Part shown: in pieces, positions 1-7,599 of the stretch
Layout: every line of letters starts with the position of its first letter
Position numbering within the stretch: position 1 is the first letter of the stretch
From: Lentisphaeria bacterium
GTDB lineage: Bacteria; Verrucomicrobiota; Lentisphaeria; Victivallales; UBA1829
DNA: 48,720 nucleotides
NCBI GenBank assembly: GCA_017615635.1
Contig: JAFZZR010000136.1
Coordinates: 1 to 48,720, forward strand
Direction of reading: 5' to 3'
Program-made: the position numbers and the translations under genes
The notes under the pieces: model-generated
What the model saw: the letters and a program-made list of their open reading frames with translations, nothing else
Databases searched by the model: none
What the model was told of the DNA's origin: nothing

Positions 1-40
1 ATAACGTTTTTTTCCAATCCAGCACTTGACAAATAGTCTC

Positions 41-322
41 TCATAAGAGGGGTATTGCGTTTTTATTCCAACACATCCTTTTATTCCAACACATCCGAAC
101 AACTTCAAGATACTCCTGCCTCGTTTCGATCTCTTTCAGCCGATGCTCACGATCCAGAAACTCCCGCGCCGCGACTTGAGCTTTCCGCTCCTCGGTGATC
201 TTCTGACCGAATGCGCCCTTCAGAACCATCGCCTTGCGCTTGTGATCCCTCGTCGTGTATTGCAGCAGGAATACGCCGTTTTCCTTATATACCCGCCCGG
301 TTCCCTTCGCTCTGCGGATCAT
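41..322 (-). pseudogene. truncated phage-type integrase, N-terminal arm domain only
   Basis: About 93 codons from an ATG at 322, with a TTG 12 bases earlier as an alternative start. The text RRAKGTGRVYKENGVFLLQY followed by a Lys/Arg-rich strand and a helix (EERKAQVAAREFLD) resembles the N-terminal arm-binding domain of tyrosine recombinases. The core-binding and catalytic domains are absent: after about 80 residues the frame enters a duplicated RMCWNK hexapeptide and stops. No ribosome binding site is obvious. It is most likely the 5' remnant of an integrase left by a decayed mobile element. The left boundary may continue outside the window, and the integrase assignment rests on pattern similarity only. 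Confidence 0.6.
61..96. repeat. perfect 18-bp tandem duplication
   Basis: TTTTATTCCAACACATCC occurs twice head to tail (61-78 and 79-96) with no mismatch. It is an in-frame duplication inside the integrase relic and gives RMCWNK-RMCWNK in the protein. Confidence 0.95.
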
Positions 323-635
323 TTTTGACGGCAAGCCAATGCGCTGAATCAGAAAGAATCCTTACCGGCAGGAGTCCGGATCCTTGCGCCCGGCGGGGAG
401 ATCGCATTCCACAATGAACTGCTTTTCTGCGCGGGAGATAAATGACGTCCGGCAAAAAAAATCCTTCGTCAACCTTATCGCCGGCCAAATCGTTTTTTTG
501 CGGTCCGATTTTCTCTTTGATCATTGAAAGGGGACGCAACTGTGCTATATTAGGGCAGGTTTCGCCGTCTTGCCGCGCAGGTCGTTTCCCGCGCGCCGGG
601 GAACCGCAAAACAAAAAGAGAAAGGATATATCATC
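323..635. other. intergenic region upstream of lemA
   Basis: There is no convincing gene in this 313-bp stretch. Reading frames here have no ribosome binding site and no recognisable family. The only signal seen is the lemA promoter at 524-551 and the lemA ribosome binding site near 618-625. Confidence 0.6.
524..551 (+). promoter_or_regulatory. sigma-70-like promoter for lemA
   Basis: TTGAAA (524-529), a 16-bp spacer, then TATATT (546-551) preceded by TG one base upstream (extended -10). It lies about 85 bases before the lemA start. Confidence 0.6.
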
Positions 636-1196
636 ATGGCCGCCATTTATATTCTCATTGCCGCCGTCGTCATTGTGTTTTTCTGGTACATCTCCGTGTA
701 CAACCGGTTCAAACGGCTTCAGGTCACCATCAAGGAAGCCTGGTCCGGGATCGATGTGCAGCTGAAGCGCAAAGCGAACATCATCCCGAATCTTGTGGAC
801 ACTCTCAAGATGCAGATGAAGTTCGAAAACGACCTTCTGACGAAGCTCACCGAGGCCCGCAGCGGTCTGGTCAGCGGAGACCGCGCCGAGGCCATGCGCG
901 CCAACGACGCCGTGACGAAGCTGATCCCTTCGATCCACGCGGTCGCCGAGAACTATCCCGAGCTGGGCACGAACAAGTCGTTTCTGAAGCTGATGGAAGA
1001 TGTCCGGGACTGCGAGGACAAGGTCACCTTTGCCCGCAACCGGTACAATATGACCGTGGCCCGGTTCAATATGGACATTCAGCAGATCCCCGCCAGTTTC
1101 GTGGCCGGGAGAATGGGGCTTGTTCCCGAACCCATGTTCGAGATCACGCAGGAAAAACGCGAGGAAGCGGACAACATGCGGATCGGTCAGCTCTGA
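636..1196 (+). CDS. lemA: LemA family protein
   Basis: A 186-residue protein started at the ATG preceded by GAGAAAGGA; upstream in-frame codons read as non-protein sequence. One N-terminal membrane helix (about residues 3-17) is followed by the LemA core: VTIKEAWSGIDVQLKRKANIIPNL, then long helices typical of the family's four-helix cytosolic bundle, ending with an EPMFEITQEKREEAD tail. Family members are small inner-membrane proteins of unclear function, often paired with M48 proteases. Here the next gene, 26 bases downstream, is an M48 protease, so an operon is likely. The family call is secure; the cellular role is not known. Confidence 0.93.
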   Translation: MAAIYILIAAVVIVFFWYISVYNRFKRLQVTIKEAWSGIDVQLKRKANIIPNLVDTLKMQMKFENDLLTKLTEARSGLVSGDRAEAMRANDAVTKLIPSIHAVAENYPELGTNKSFLKLMEDVRDCEDKVTFARNRYNMTVARFNMDIQQIPASFVAGRMGLVPEPMFEITQEKREEADNMRIGQL

Positions 1197-1222
1197 TCCG
1201 TCTCTGAAAAGGAGAATCCCTC

Positions 1223-2176
1223 ATGACCACCCAGCCACGACTGGAGGCGCCCCGGATCGCCGGAGAGGAGATCCGCGCCAATTTCGTGAAAAGCGTCATC
1301 CTGATCGTGATTCTGGTCGCGATCGTCATCGGGCTTTCCCTGTGGATCGGCGCAGAGCTTCAGGACCGGGACACGGGCCTGATCATCGGGCTTGTCGTCA
1401 CCCTGGTGGTGATCCCCGTCCAGATCCTGACGGCGAAGCTGGTCATTCTGGGCATGGCCCGGGGAAGAAAGGCCGATCCCGAGGATCTGCGGGAACGCCG
1501 GGCCATCCACATCGTGGAAGGCTTGGCCGTTTCGGCCGGATTGAGCCGGACGCCGCCCCTTTACATTATTCCTTCCGACGTGCCCAATGCGTTTGCTTCG
1601 GGCATGGGCGAGGGCGATGCCTTTGTGGCCGTTACGGCCGGACTGCTGAATATGATGGACGATCAGGAACTGGAAGGCGTGATCGGACACGAGATCGGAC
1701 ACATCGTGCACCGCGACATCATGCTGAATCAGCTGGTGGTGGGCCTGATCAGCACCATCCTGATCCTGGCCTTCATACTGGAGCGGATTCTGCTGACCAA
1801 GGCGCTGACCGGAGGAAACCGCCGGAGCCGGAACGACAACGGATCCGCCGGCGCAGCGATCCTCATTCTGATTCTGGCGGCGATCCTGATCCGTCCTCTG
1901 GCCGGTCTGATCTCCCAGCTTCTGCAGATGGCGATCTCCCGGAAACGCGAGTTCGCCGCCGATGCCTATTCCGTCCAGGTATGCAGCTACAGCGAGGGGC
2001 TTGCCCGGGCTTTGGAAAAGCTGGACCGCGATTCCCATCCCTACTCATCGGAGGAAAAGGAATCCCTGGGCGGCTCCAAGCTGGCGGCCATGTATATCAA
2101 TTTCCCCGGTGAGACTCTGTTCTCCACGCATCCGCCTATTGCGGAGCGTGTCCGGCGAATCCGCAACACATTCTGA
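1223..2176 (+). CDS. M48 family zinc metalloprotease (HtpX-like), membrane
   Basis: A 317-residue integral membrane protease. The zinc motif HEIGH is at residues 156-160 and the third ligand is probably E243 in KREFAADAY. Four hydrophobic segments are visible: about 23-43 and 52-75 before the catalytic site, and about 172-192 and 211-236 after it. FSTHPP near the C-terminus is the usual M48B signature. The start has a strong AAAAGGAGA seven bases upstream. HtpX-type enzymes cleave misfolded membrane proteins; that role is inferred from the family. Pairing with lemA is a common arrangement. The C-terminus ends inside a palindrome shared with the convergent next gene. Confidence 0.92.
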   Translation: MTTQPRLEAPRIAGEEIRANFVKSVILIVILVAIVIGLSLWIGAELQDRDTGLIIGLVVTLVVIPVQILTAKLVILGMARGRKADPEDLRERRAIHIVEGLAVSAGLSRTPPLYIIPSDVPNAFASGMGEGDAFVAVTAGLLNMMDDQELEGVIGHEIGHIVHRDIMLNQLVVGLISTILILAFILERILLTKALTGGNRRSRNDNGSAGAAILILILAAILIRPLAGLISQLLQMAISRKREFAADAYSVQVCSYSEGLARALEKLDRDSHPYSSEEKESLGGSKLAAMYINFPGETLFSTHPPIAERVRRIRNTF

Positions 2177-2186
2177 ACCGGTTCAG
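2173..2186. repeat. 14-bp perfect palindrome at convergent stops
   Basis: CTGAACCGGTTCAG contains the stop codons of both the M48 gene (+) and the flavodoxin-like gene (-). There is no T-tract on either side, so a terminator role is unproven. Confidence 0.7.
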
Positions 2187-2728
2187 CAGGAACGTCCGGC
2201 CTGGTATGCCTCCTGGAAGACCGGCAGATTGCGGACTTCGCCTTTTTCGTACGCCCCCGTACCGTAAAGAACGCCGCGTTCGATAGTGCCTTCCATGCAG
2301 TCGCGCATGAAACCGCGGAGTCCTTCCAGCGTGGCGTTCATCATATCCTTGTTGGTGTCGCCGGCGGTGATGATGTGCCAGAACTCCGTGCCTTTGAAAC
2401 GGTCGAAGTCACTCCAGCGCGATACGGTCCGGTCGATCAGTGTCTTGAGCTGGGCGTCCATGGAGTAGAAGTAGACGGGTGTGGCCAGGACGATGACATC
2501 GGCGGAGAGCATTTTCTCCACCAGCTCGTTGGCGTCGTCGTTCTGCACGCAGCGCTTGAGTTTCTGGCAGGCGTAACAGCCGGTGCAGTAAGCGATCTTT
2601 TTTTCGGCGAGGCGGATCTTCTCCACGTCATGGCCGGCTTCCTTTGCGCCCCGTGCGAATTCATTGCAGAGCAGATCGGAGTTTCCTTCCTTGCGGGGGG
2701 ATGCGGAAATGATCAGGACTTTTTTCAT
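2183..2728 (-). CDS. flavodoxin-fold NAD(P)H-dependent FMN reductase family protein
   Basis: A 181-residue protein beginning MKKVLIISASPRKEGNSDLL, the FMN phosphate-binding loop of the NADPH-dependent FMN reductase / iron-sulfur flavoprotein group. CTGCYACQKLKRC supplies a cluster of cysteines (C-x2-C-x2-C-x5-C) after the first Rossmann unit, and ATPVYFYSMDAQLKTLIDR is the FMN isoalloxazine-contacting loop. Cysteine-bearing members can be redox sensors or bind Fe-S, but that is not shown here. GAGGAG lies about 12 bases before the ATG. It follows a paralogous gene 45 bases upstream, so the two are probably co-transcribed. The substrate is unknown. Confidence 0.88.
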   Translation of the reverse strand: MKKVLIISASPRKEGNSDLLCNEFARGAKEAGHDVEKIRLAEKKIAYCTGCYACQKLKRCVQNDDANELVEKMLSADVIVLATPVYFYSMDAQLKTLIDRTVSRWSDFDRFKGTEFWHIITAGDTNKDMMNATLEGLRGFMRDCMEGTIERGVLYGTGAYEKGEVRNLPVFQEAYQAGRSC

Positions 2729-2772
2729 AAGAGCTTTTCTCCTCAGTTAAGAATCGTTGTACCGAATTTGTC

Positions 2773-3399
2773 TCACGGACGGATGAAATGCATGGGCGCC
2801 CACTCTTCGCGTTCCGGACGGGGAATGGCGTTTGCGCCGTGCAGATTTTTCAGGACCCAAGCCATATTCCGCGCCATCATACGCATGGTCTGCATTCCTT
2901 CCGTATCCAGTCCCGCTTCGCCCGGGGCCCGTCCGAATGCGATATTCCAGTACTGGGATCCGATCAGGATCGAATTGAGCATTTCGAAGGGCATGTTCAT
3001 GCATTGGAAGGCGGCGGTGGATCCGCCTCTCCGGCAGACGGCCACGCAAGCGGCGGGTTTGCCTTCCACCAGAGCGCGGGCCGAGAAGAACGCCCGCTGA
3101 AGCACGGCCAGGAGGGCGCCCGCAGGCTGTCCGTAATAGGTGGGCGAGCCTACAATGAAGGCATCAGCCTCGGCGAACCGGTCGATCAGTCTATTGCAGA
3201 CATCGTCGTCGAACGCGCAGCGGCCCAGCTGTTTTTCCATGCAGGAGCCGCAGGCAATGCATCCCCGAACGGGTTTTGTGCCGAGCCAGAAAAGTTCGGT
3301 TTCGATCCCTTCGGCGTTCAGTGCGGTCCCGGCTTCGGATAATGCCCGCGCCGTATTTCCATCCTTATGCGGACTCCCATTGATCAGCAGCGTTTTCAT
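2773..3399 (-). CDS. flavodoxin-fold NAD(P)H-dependent reductase family protein
   Basis: A 208-residue paralogue of the next gene downstream. The start MKTLLINGSPHKDGNT was chosen because GGGAGAG sits seven bases before it; an ATG 15 bases further upstream lacks proper spacing. The N-terminal INGSPHKDGNTAR loop binds the FMN phosphate, CIACGSCMEKQLGRC is a cysteine cluster at the usual family position, and VGSPTYYGQPAG is the flavin-ring loop. Residues 110-150 (FFSARALVEGKPAACVAVCRRGG) match the WrbA-like/flavodoxin family 2 fold. It is the first gene of a two-gene unit. Likely a cytoplasmic flavoprotein oxidoreductase with unknown electron acceptor. Confidence 0.88.
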   Translation of the reverse strand: MKTLLINGSPHKDGNTARALSEAGTALNAEGIETELFWLGTKPVRGCIACGSCMEKQLGRCAFDDDVCNRLIDRFAEADAFIVGSPTYYGQPAGALLAVLQRAFFSARALVEGKPAACVAVCRRGGSTAAFQCMNMPFEMLNSILIGSQYWNIAFGRAPGEAGLDTEGMQTMRMMARNMAWVLKNLHGANAIPRPEREEWAPMHFIRP

Positions 3400-3496
3400 T
3401 TCGTGCTCTCCCATCCTGTTTTTCGTTTGATCTTTGCGGCAGAGCGGGTCCGGCCTGTTTCATCGGATCCCGTGATTTTCTTTCCTGCTCCGCCAT

Positions 3497-3525
3497 ACCC
3501 TACCACACCGACGGCGAAAAGTCAA
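3497..3525 (-). promoter_or_regulatory. possible promoter for the flavodoxin-like pair
   Basis: Reading the minus strand: TTGACT (3525-3520), 17-bp spacer, TAGGGT (3502-3497). The -35 is good and the -10 poor. Confidence 0.3.
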
Positions 3526-3738
3526 AGAGAAAATCCTTCCGGAAATGTTTTTCCCTTTCTTTTTTTCTCTTGAGGCAATTCCAAAAGTCTCATCGGCGGC
3601 TTTGAGAATCCCTTTGGAATCTCCTTCCGGGGCGTTTTCGGTGGAGACCCTGTGGGTATCCACGCTCAAACTGCCGGGAATGATCTTCTCAAAGATTTTT
3701 TTCAAATCCGTCCGCCATGACTTTTAGAATTACCTCCC

Positions 3739-3766
3739 TTGATTTTTATCCGTTCCGCGCTAGATT
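3739..3766 (+). promoter_or_regulatory. sigma-70-like promoter for the AI-2E family gene
   Basis: TTGATT (3739-3744), 16-bp spacer, TAGATT (3761-3766). The gene start is about 50 bases downstream and carries AGGAGGT at 3804-3810. Confidence 0.5.
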
Positions 3767-3817
3767 ATTCCGATCGGCGCCGGAAGGATTCCGGGCTGTT
3801 CACAGGAGGTCCGTTAC

Positions 3818-5044
3818 ATGCAAAGCGAAGAACATACCGATTCGTTCTGGTCGAGTTTTCTGTATCGAGGCGGCGCCGGCATATTGGCCGCCGTTTTTCT
3901 GATTCTGGTATTCATCCTGTTCGCCACGTGCTTCCGTCCGGTGGCCTTCGGCCTGATGCTGGCGTATCTTTTTCTCCCGTTGGAAAAACTGTACGAACGG
4001 CTCTTTTTCCGGGGAGAAAAGCCGGGACCTCCGAGCGTACGGCGGGTGACGGTTTCCACCATTGCGAGCGTACTGTCTCTCTTTCTGGTGGTGACGGCGC
4101 TGACCCTGACGGCCGTTTCGCAGCTGATCCCCTTCGCCTGGAACAAGGGACGCGAGCTTGCGGAGTGGACCCGGAACCGGGAGAGCGTGCAGAAGATGGA
4201 AACGCATTTTTCCGAATGGCTGCACTCGGAAGACGGTCGGATGGTGCTTTCCGGTGTGCAGGAAAAACTGGAGGATCTGGCAAAGGAAAACAAAGGGAAA
4301 CTGGCTCTTTTCGCCCTGTCGGGCGGGAAAAACGTCCTGTCCGGCCTGATGACGCTGCTCGGGCACGCGGGAAGCGTGGCCGGCGAACTGCTTCTCTCCC
4401 TCCTCTTTTTCTTCTATTTCCTGCAGAAAATGGCCATGATCGACACCTCCCGGACTCCCGGAGGGCGGGGGAGCGCCGTGGCCGCGTGGATCGTGGAGAC
4501 CATGTACCGGTCCGCCTGGCTGCCGCCGGTCTCGGAGAGCACCTGCCGGAAAGCGGAGGAGATCCTTTCGCACATCGGGGAGATGCTGAGCAAATGGCTG
4601 CGCGGATATTTCTCCATCGTTCTGGTGGAAACGATTCTTTATACGACTCTTTTCGTTCTGGCGGGCGTTCCCTACGCGCTTCTGGCGGGGCCGGTGGCCG
4701 GATGCGCGATCCTGATTCCCCTGATCGGCTTCATCGGCAGTATTCTCATGACCCTCGGTCTCTGCCTGGTTTTCTGTCAGGAGCAGCTTCTGCTCACGCT
4801 GATTTTCGTTGCTCTGATCTACTGTTTTGTCTGTATTCTGGAGCAGACCTTCCTGTATCCCCGCTGCATCGGCGGAGCTCTGGGACTGACCACGCTGGAG
4901 ACGATCATCGTCGTTCTGGCGGGCGGCATGCTGTTCGGGTTCGCGGGCATGCTGCTGGCGCTGCCTTCGGCCGCCGTGACCAAATATCTGATTCCGGAGA
5001 TCTACAAGGCGATGAGGCGGTCTGACGGACCGGCGGGCGGCTGA
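3818..5044 (+). CDS. AI-2E family transporter (PerM/YhhT-like membrane protein)
   Basis: A 408-residue polytopic membrane protein with the layout of the AI-2E exporter superfamily: two N-terminal helices (about 18-53), a helix near 82-105, a long soluble coiled region (about 105-180), then the family core with helices near 185-215 and 270-400. Motifs include RGYFSIVLVETILYTTLFVL, LAGPVAGCAILIPLIGFIGSI and LEQTFLYPRCIGGALGL, close to the conserved family blocks. The start is set by AGGAGGT eight bases upstream. Members export autoinducer-2 or act as Na+/H+ antiporters in different bacteria; substrate cannot be told from sequence. It is monocistronic with its own promoter. Confidence 0.88.
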   Translation: MQSEEHTDSFWSSFLYRGGAGILAAVFLILVFILFATCFRPVAFGLMLAYLFLPLEKLYERLFFRGEKPGPPSVRRVTVSTIASVLSLFLVVTALTLTAVSQLIPFAWNKGRELAEWTRNRESVQKMETHFSEWLHSEDGRMVLSGVQEKLEDLAKENKGKLALFALSGGKNVLSGLMTLLGHAGSVAGELLLSLLFFFYFLQKMAMIDTSRTPGGRGSAVAAWIVETMYRSAWLPPVSESTCRKAEEILSHIGEMLSKWLRGYFSIVLVETILYTTLFVLAGVPYALLAGPVAGCAILIPLIGFIGSILMTLGLCLVFCQEQLLLTLIFVALIYCFVCILEQTFLYPRCIGGALGLTTLETIIVVLAGGMLFGFAGMLLALPSAAVTKYLIPEIYKAMRRSDGPAGG

Positions 5045-5084
5045 CGGTTTATAAGAAGCGTCAATAAAAAGAAGGAAAAATCAA

Positions 5085-5112
5085 TTGCAGAGCGCAAAAA
5101 GATTGCTATATT
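5085..5112 (+). promoter_or_regulatory. extended -10 promoter for the isomerase-like gene
   Basis: TTGCAG (5085-5090), 16-bp spacer, TATATT (5107-5112) with TG one base upstream. It has the same architecture as the lemA promoter. Confidence 0.6.
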
Positions 5113-5190
5113 ATGCATGAGAGGGCAAAAGACCCTTAAAAAAAAATCAAAAAACAACAGGGCGGAAACGTCCGAACAGAGGAGTTGAAA

Positions 5191-5991
5191 ATGCTCAGAC
5201 CGTTGTCGGTTCAGCTGTATTCTCTCAGAAGCTATGCGGAGAAGGATTTTGTCGGAGTTCTCAAGAAAGTCGCGGAAATCGGATACAAGGCGGTGGAGCC
5301 TGCCGGATTCTGGAATCTTACTCCGGCCGAATTCAAGAAGATCATCGATGATCTCGGACTGGAAATCTACTCCTCCCACTCTCCCTGGGCACGGAAACCC
5401 GAGAATCTGAACGAGGCCATCGATATCCTCGGCACGCTGGGCCTGAAGAACTGCTGCTGCGGATACGGTCCGGACGATTTCAAGGATATGGACGCCATCA
5501 AGCGCACGGCGGAAAACACGTCGAAGATGCAGGAAGTTCTGGCGAAGGCCGGGATCGAGCTGTTCCAGCACAACCACTACTGGGAATTCGAACGGATCGA
5601 CGGCCGTTTGAAATATGACATCTTTGCGGAACTCTGCCCGAACGTGAAATTCGAGATCGACTGCTTCTGGTCCACCAACATGGGCAAGGAAGATCCCGTT
5701 GCCATGCTCAAGCAGTTCGCATCCCGCACCACGCTGATCCACATGAAGGACGGCGTCTGCAAACAGAAAACGCAGAATGCCGGTATGGTGAACGGTCTGC
5801 TGGATATGAAGGTGGATCTCCTGCCGCTGGGCACGGGCACGCTCCCCATCAAGGATCTGGTGGCCGCCGCGCCCGAATCCGTGAAGACCATCGTTGTGGA
5901 ACTGGACTACTGCGAGATCGAAATGTGGAAGGCCATCGAGGAAAGCTATCGCTTCATGACTTCCAACGGCCTTGCCCAGGGAAACAAGTAA
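5191..5991 (+). CDS. sugar phosphate isomerase/epimerase family TIM-barrel protein
   Basis: A 266-residue protein of the xylose-isomerase-like / AP endonuclease 2 barrel superfamily. ATG 5191 was chosen over the TTG six bases upstream because AGAGGAG (5178-5184) is spaced correctly for it. Barrel signatures are LSVQLYSLRSYAEKDF at the N-terminus, KKVAEIGYKAVEPAGF, LFQHNHYWEF with candidate metal ligands, NVKFEIDCFW and TLIHMKDG, then IVVELDYCE near the end. Metal-binding Glu/Asp/His residues therefore appear to be present. No signal peptide is seen, so it is probably cytoplasmic. It could be an isomerase, an epimerase or a 2-keto-myo-inositol dehydratase-type enzyme; the substrate is not deducible. 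A strong terminator follows. Confidence 0.85.
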   Translation: MLRPLSVQLYSLRSYAEKDFVGVLKKVAEIGYKAVEPAGFWNLTPAEFKKIIDDLGLEIYSSHSPWARKPENLNEAIDILGTLGLKNCCCGYGPDDFKDMDAIKRTAENTSKMQEVLAKAGIELFQHNHYWEFERIDGRLKYDIFAELCPNVKFEIDCFWSTNMGKEDPVAMLKQFASRTTLIHMKDGVCKQKTQNAGMVNGLLDMKVDLLPLGTGTLPIKDLVAAAPESVKTIVVELDYCEIEMWKAIEESYRFMTSNGLAQGNK

Positions 5992-6061
5992 GATACGGAA
6001 GTTTTTCCGGATCCGGAACGCTTTTCCGAGTGTACCGGAATCGGAATGCTCTTTCCGTCAC

Positions 6062-6090
6062 AGGCCCGCTCGGCGGGCCTCTCTTTTTTT
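6062..6090 (+). terminator. intrinsic terminator after the isomerase-like gene
   Basis: AGGCCCGC (6062-6069), a 3-base loop, GCGGGCCT (6073-6080), then CTCTTTTTTT. Perfect 8-bp GC-rich stem with a U-tract. Confidence 0.9.
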
Positions 6091-6101
6091 ACGGACGAGG
6101 C

Positions 6102-6129
6102 TTGATTTTTTCCGTTCCCGCGTTATCTT
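6102..6129 (+). promoter_or_regulatory. promoter directly abutting thiL
   Basis: TTGATT (6102-6107), 16-bp spacer, TATCTT (6124-6129). The -10 ends one base before an ATG (6130) and ten bases before the next in-frame ATG (6139), which would make the thiL message leaderless or nearly so. Confidence 0.5.
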
Positions 6130-6138
6130 ATGCGCACT

Positions 6139-7035
6139 ATGAGCGAAGAAGATTTTATACAGAAACTGGCCGGATTGTTTCCCGGGTCGCGCGATGTGAC
6201 CGTCGGGATCGGCGATGATGCGGCGGCCCTCGACCTGGGGTTGCCGGGCGGCATGCTTCTGCTCGCAGCGGCGGATCAGGTGATATCCCGGATCCATTTT
6301 ACGGCGGATACCTCCCCGGTGCTGGCGGCGGAGAAACTCTTCAAGCGGAACTTGAGCGACATTGCCGCCATGGGCGGTGTGCCGACGCACGCACTGGTGA
6401 CCGTGGCCATGAACCCGTTCGAAGAGAAGGCTCTGACGGAATTCCATCAGGGTCTTTCCAATATCTCGAATCTCTACGGCGTGCCGGTGATCGGAGGCGA
6501 TCTTTCATCCCTGCCGGAGCCGGGCCTGACGGCGTCCCTGACCATCTTCGGCAAGGCGGAGAAGGAGAAACTCTGTCTCCGGTGCAACGCCGCGCCCGGG
6601 GACTGCATCTATGTCACCGGGAGTTTCGGCAACTCCTTCCGGTCCGGACGCCATCTTTCCTTCCCGCCCCGGCTTCACGAAGCCCGGTTCGTGGCGGGGA
6701 CGTACACCAGCGCCATGATCGACGTCAGCGACGGTCTGGCAAAGGATATCGCGAGAATGGCGGAAGCCTCCGGACTCTCCGCCAGACTGGAGCCCGATGC
6801 CGTGCCGCGGTCTCCGGGCGCTTCGCTGGAGCAGGCTCTCTGCGACGGGGAGGACTACGAACTGGTGTTCGCCGTTTCGCCTTCGCAGGCCGAGGAACTG
6901 GAAAAACTCTGGCCGTTTCCCGGTGTGCGGCTGACCCGGATCGGAGAATTTCGTCCGGGCCCGGCAGGGGAGATCCGCGGCGTTTCCCTTCCGGCGGATA
7001 AAGGATACGATCATTTCCATGGAAAAAACGATTGA
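6139..7035 (+). CDS. thiL: thiamine-monophosphate kinase
   Basis: A 298-residue enzyme that phosphorylates thiamine monophosphate to the diphosphate cofactor. Family motifs are VTVGIGDDAA near the N-terminus (ATP/Mg), AAEKLFKRNLSDIAAMGGVPTHALVTV, VIGGDLSS, and IDVSDGLAKDIARMAEASG, with GEDYELVF near the C-terminus; length is normal for ThiL. The start at 6139 (MSEEDF) is preferred because the apparent -10 box ends at 6129, which would exclude the ATG at 6130; neither start has a Shine-Dalgarno. The 3' end overlaps tsaE by 17 bases. No TPP riboswitch or thiamine biosynthesis neighbour is seen here. Confidence 0.93.
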   Translation: MSEEDFIQKLAGLFPGSRDVTVGIGDDAAALDLGLPGGMLLLAAADQVISRIHFTADTSPVLAAEKLFKRNLSDIAAMGGVPTHALVTVAMNPFEEKALTEFHQGLSNISNLYGVPVIGGDLSSLPEPGLTASLTIFGKAEKEKLCLRCNAAPGDCIYVTGSFGNSFRSGRHLSFPPRLHEARFVAGTYTSAMIDVSDGLAKDIARMAEASGLSARLEPDAVPRSPGASLEQALCDGEDYELVFAVSPSQAEELEKLWPFPGVRLTRIGEFRPGPAGEIRGVSLPADKGYDHFHGKND

Positions 7036-7447
7036 GACAAATTCCCCCGAAGAAACGGAACGGATCGCCTCCTCCCTGGCAAGATCTCTGCCGCCCGGAT
7101 CCGTGGTGGCGCTGTATGGGGATCTGGGCGCCGGTAAAACGGTTTTCGCCCGCGGTTTCGCCCGGGGGCTTGGCATCACGGAGCCGTTGAGCAGCCCCAC
7201 GTTCACCATCGTTCAGGAGTATCCGGTGCCGGGTGGCGGGATCCTGTTCCACCTGGACCTCTACCGGATCGACAATTCGGATGCGGCTCTGGCCTTCGGC
7301 GTGGATGAATTTCTCAATGATCCCGGCGCCCGTGTCCTTTTGGAGTGGCCGGAACGCATCGAGGACATCCTTCCGGAGGGAACGATCCGGATCTCGATTT
7401 CGCATGCCGGGGAAGAAAAACGGGTGCTCCGTATTCCGTGCGATTGA
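7019..7447 (+). CDS. tsaE: tRNA threonylcarbamoyladenosine biosynthesis ATPase TsaE
   Basis: A 142-residue P-loop ATPase. Walker A is GDLGAGKT (residues 34-41), followed by the family blocks LSSPTFTIVQEY and LFHLDLYRI, and LLEWPERIEDILP near the end. TsaE works with TsaB and TsaD to make the t6A modification at position 37 of ANN-decoding tRNAs; TsaB and TsaD are not in this window. The start lies inside thiL (17-base overlap), so translation is probably coupled. Length and motif order are normal for the family. Confidence 0.95.
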   Translation: MEKTIETNSPEETERIASSLARSLPPGSVVALYGDLGAGKTVFARGFARGLGITEPLSSPTFTIVQEYPVPGGGILFHLDLYRIDNSDAALAFGVDEFLNDPGARVLLEWPERIEDILPEGTIRISISHAGEEKRVLRIPCD

Positions 7448-7500
7448 GGGGAAAACGGGATCCGGGACTGTCCGGATCGGCGGAAAATACGGAACTTTTC

Positions 7501-7529
7501 TTGAAATTTGGAAAATTACGGCTTATGTT
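7501..7529 (+). promoter_or_regulatory. possible promoter for topA
   Basis: TTGAAA (7501-7506), 17-bp spacer, TTATGT (7524-7529). An overlapping TGTTATAAG looks more like an extended -10 but would leave too long a spacer. Weak call. Confidence 0.35.
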
Positions 7530-7599
7530 ATAAGGATACACGCGATGTGAATACGCCGGGCTTTTTGTCCGTGCCGTCCAAAAGAAAGTTGAAGGGAAT

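Larger units (their letters stand above)
3400..3817. other. intergenic region between divergent flavoprotein and exporter genes
   Basis: 418 bases with no assigned gene. A weak minus-strand promoter (3497-3525) and a better plus-strand promoter (3739-3766) are seen. Between about 3545 and 3727 both strands are open for about 60-80 codons, but neither frame has a ribosome binding site or a recognisable domain, so it is left unannotated. Confidence 0.5.

Noticed and set aside
1120..2112. 330-codon plus-strand frame overlapping the M48 protease
   Set aside because: Arg/Gly/Asp-rich frame-shifted reading of a gene with a proven HEIGH motif.
2173..2186. Palindrome as a bidirectional terminator
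   Set aside because: Only a 14-bp palindrome without loop or T-tracts; left as a repeat.
3460..3727. Short open frames on both strands in the intergenic region upstream of the AI-2E gene
   Set aside because: No ribosome binding site and no family; text such as SVDTHRVSTENAPEG looks protein-like but cannot be supported.
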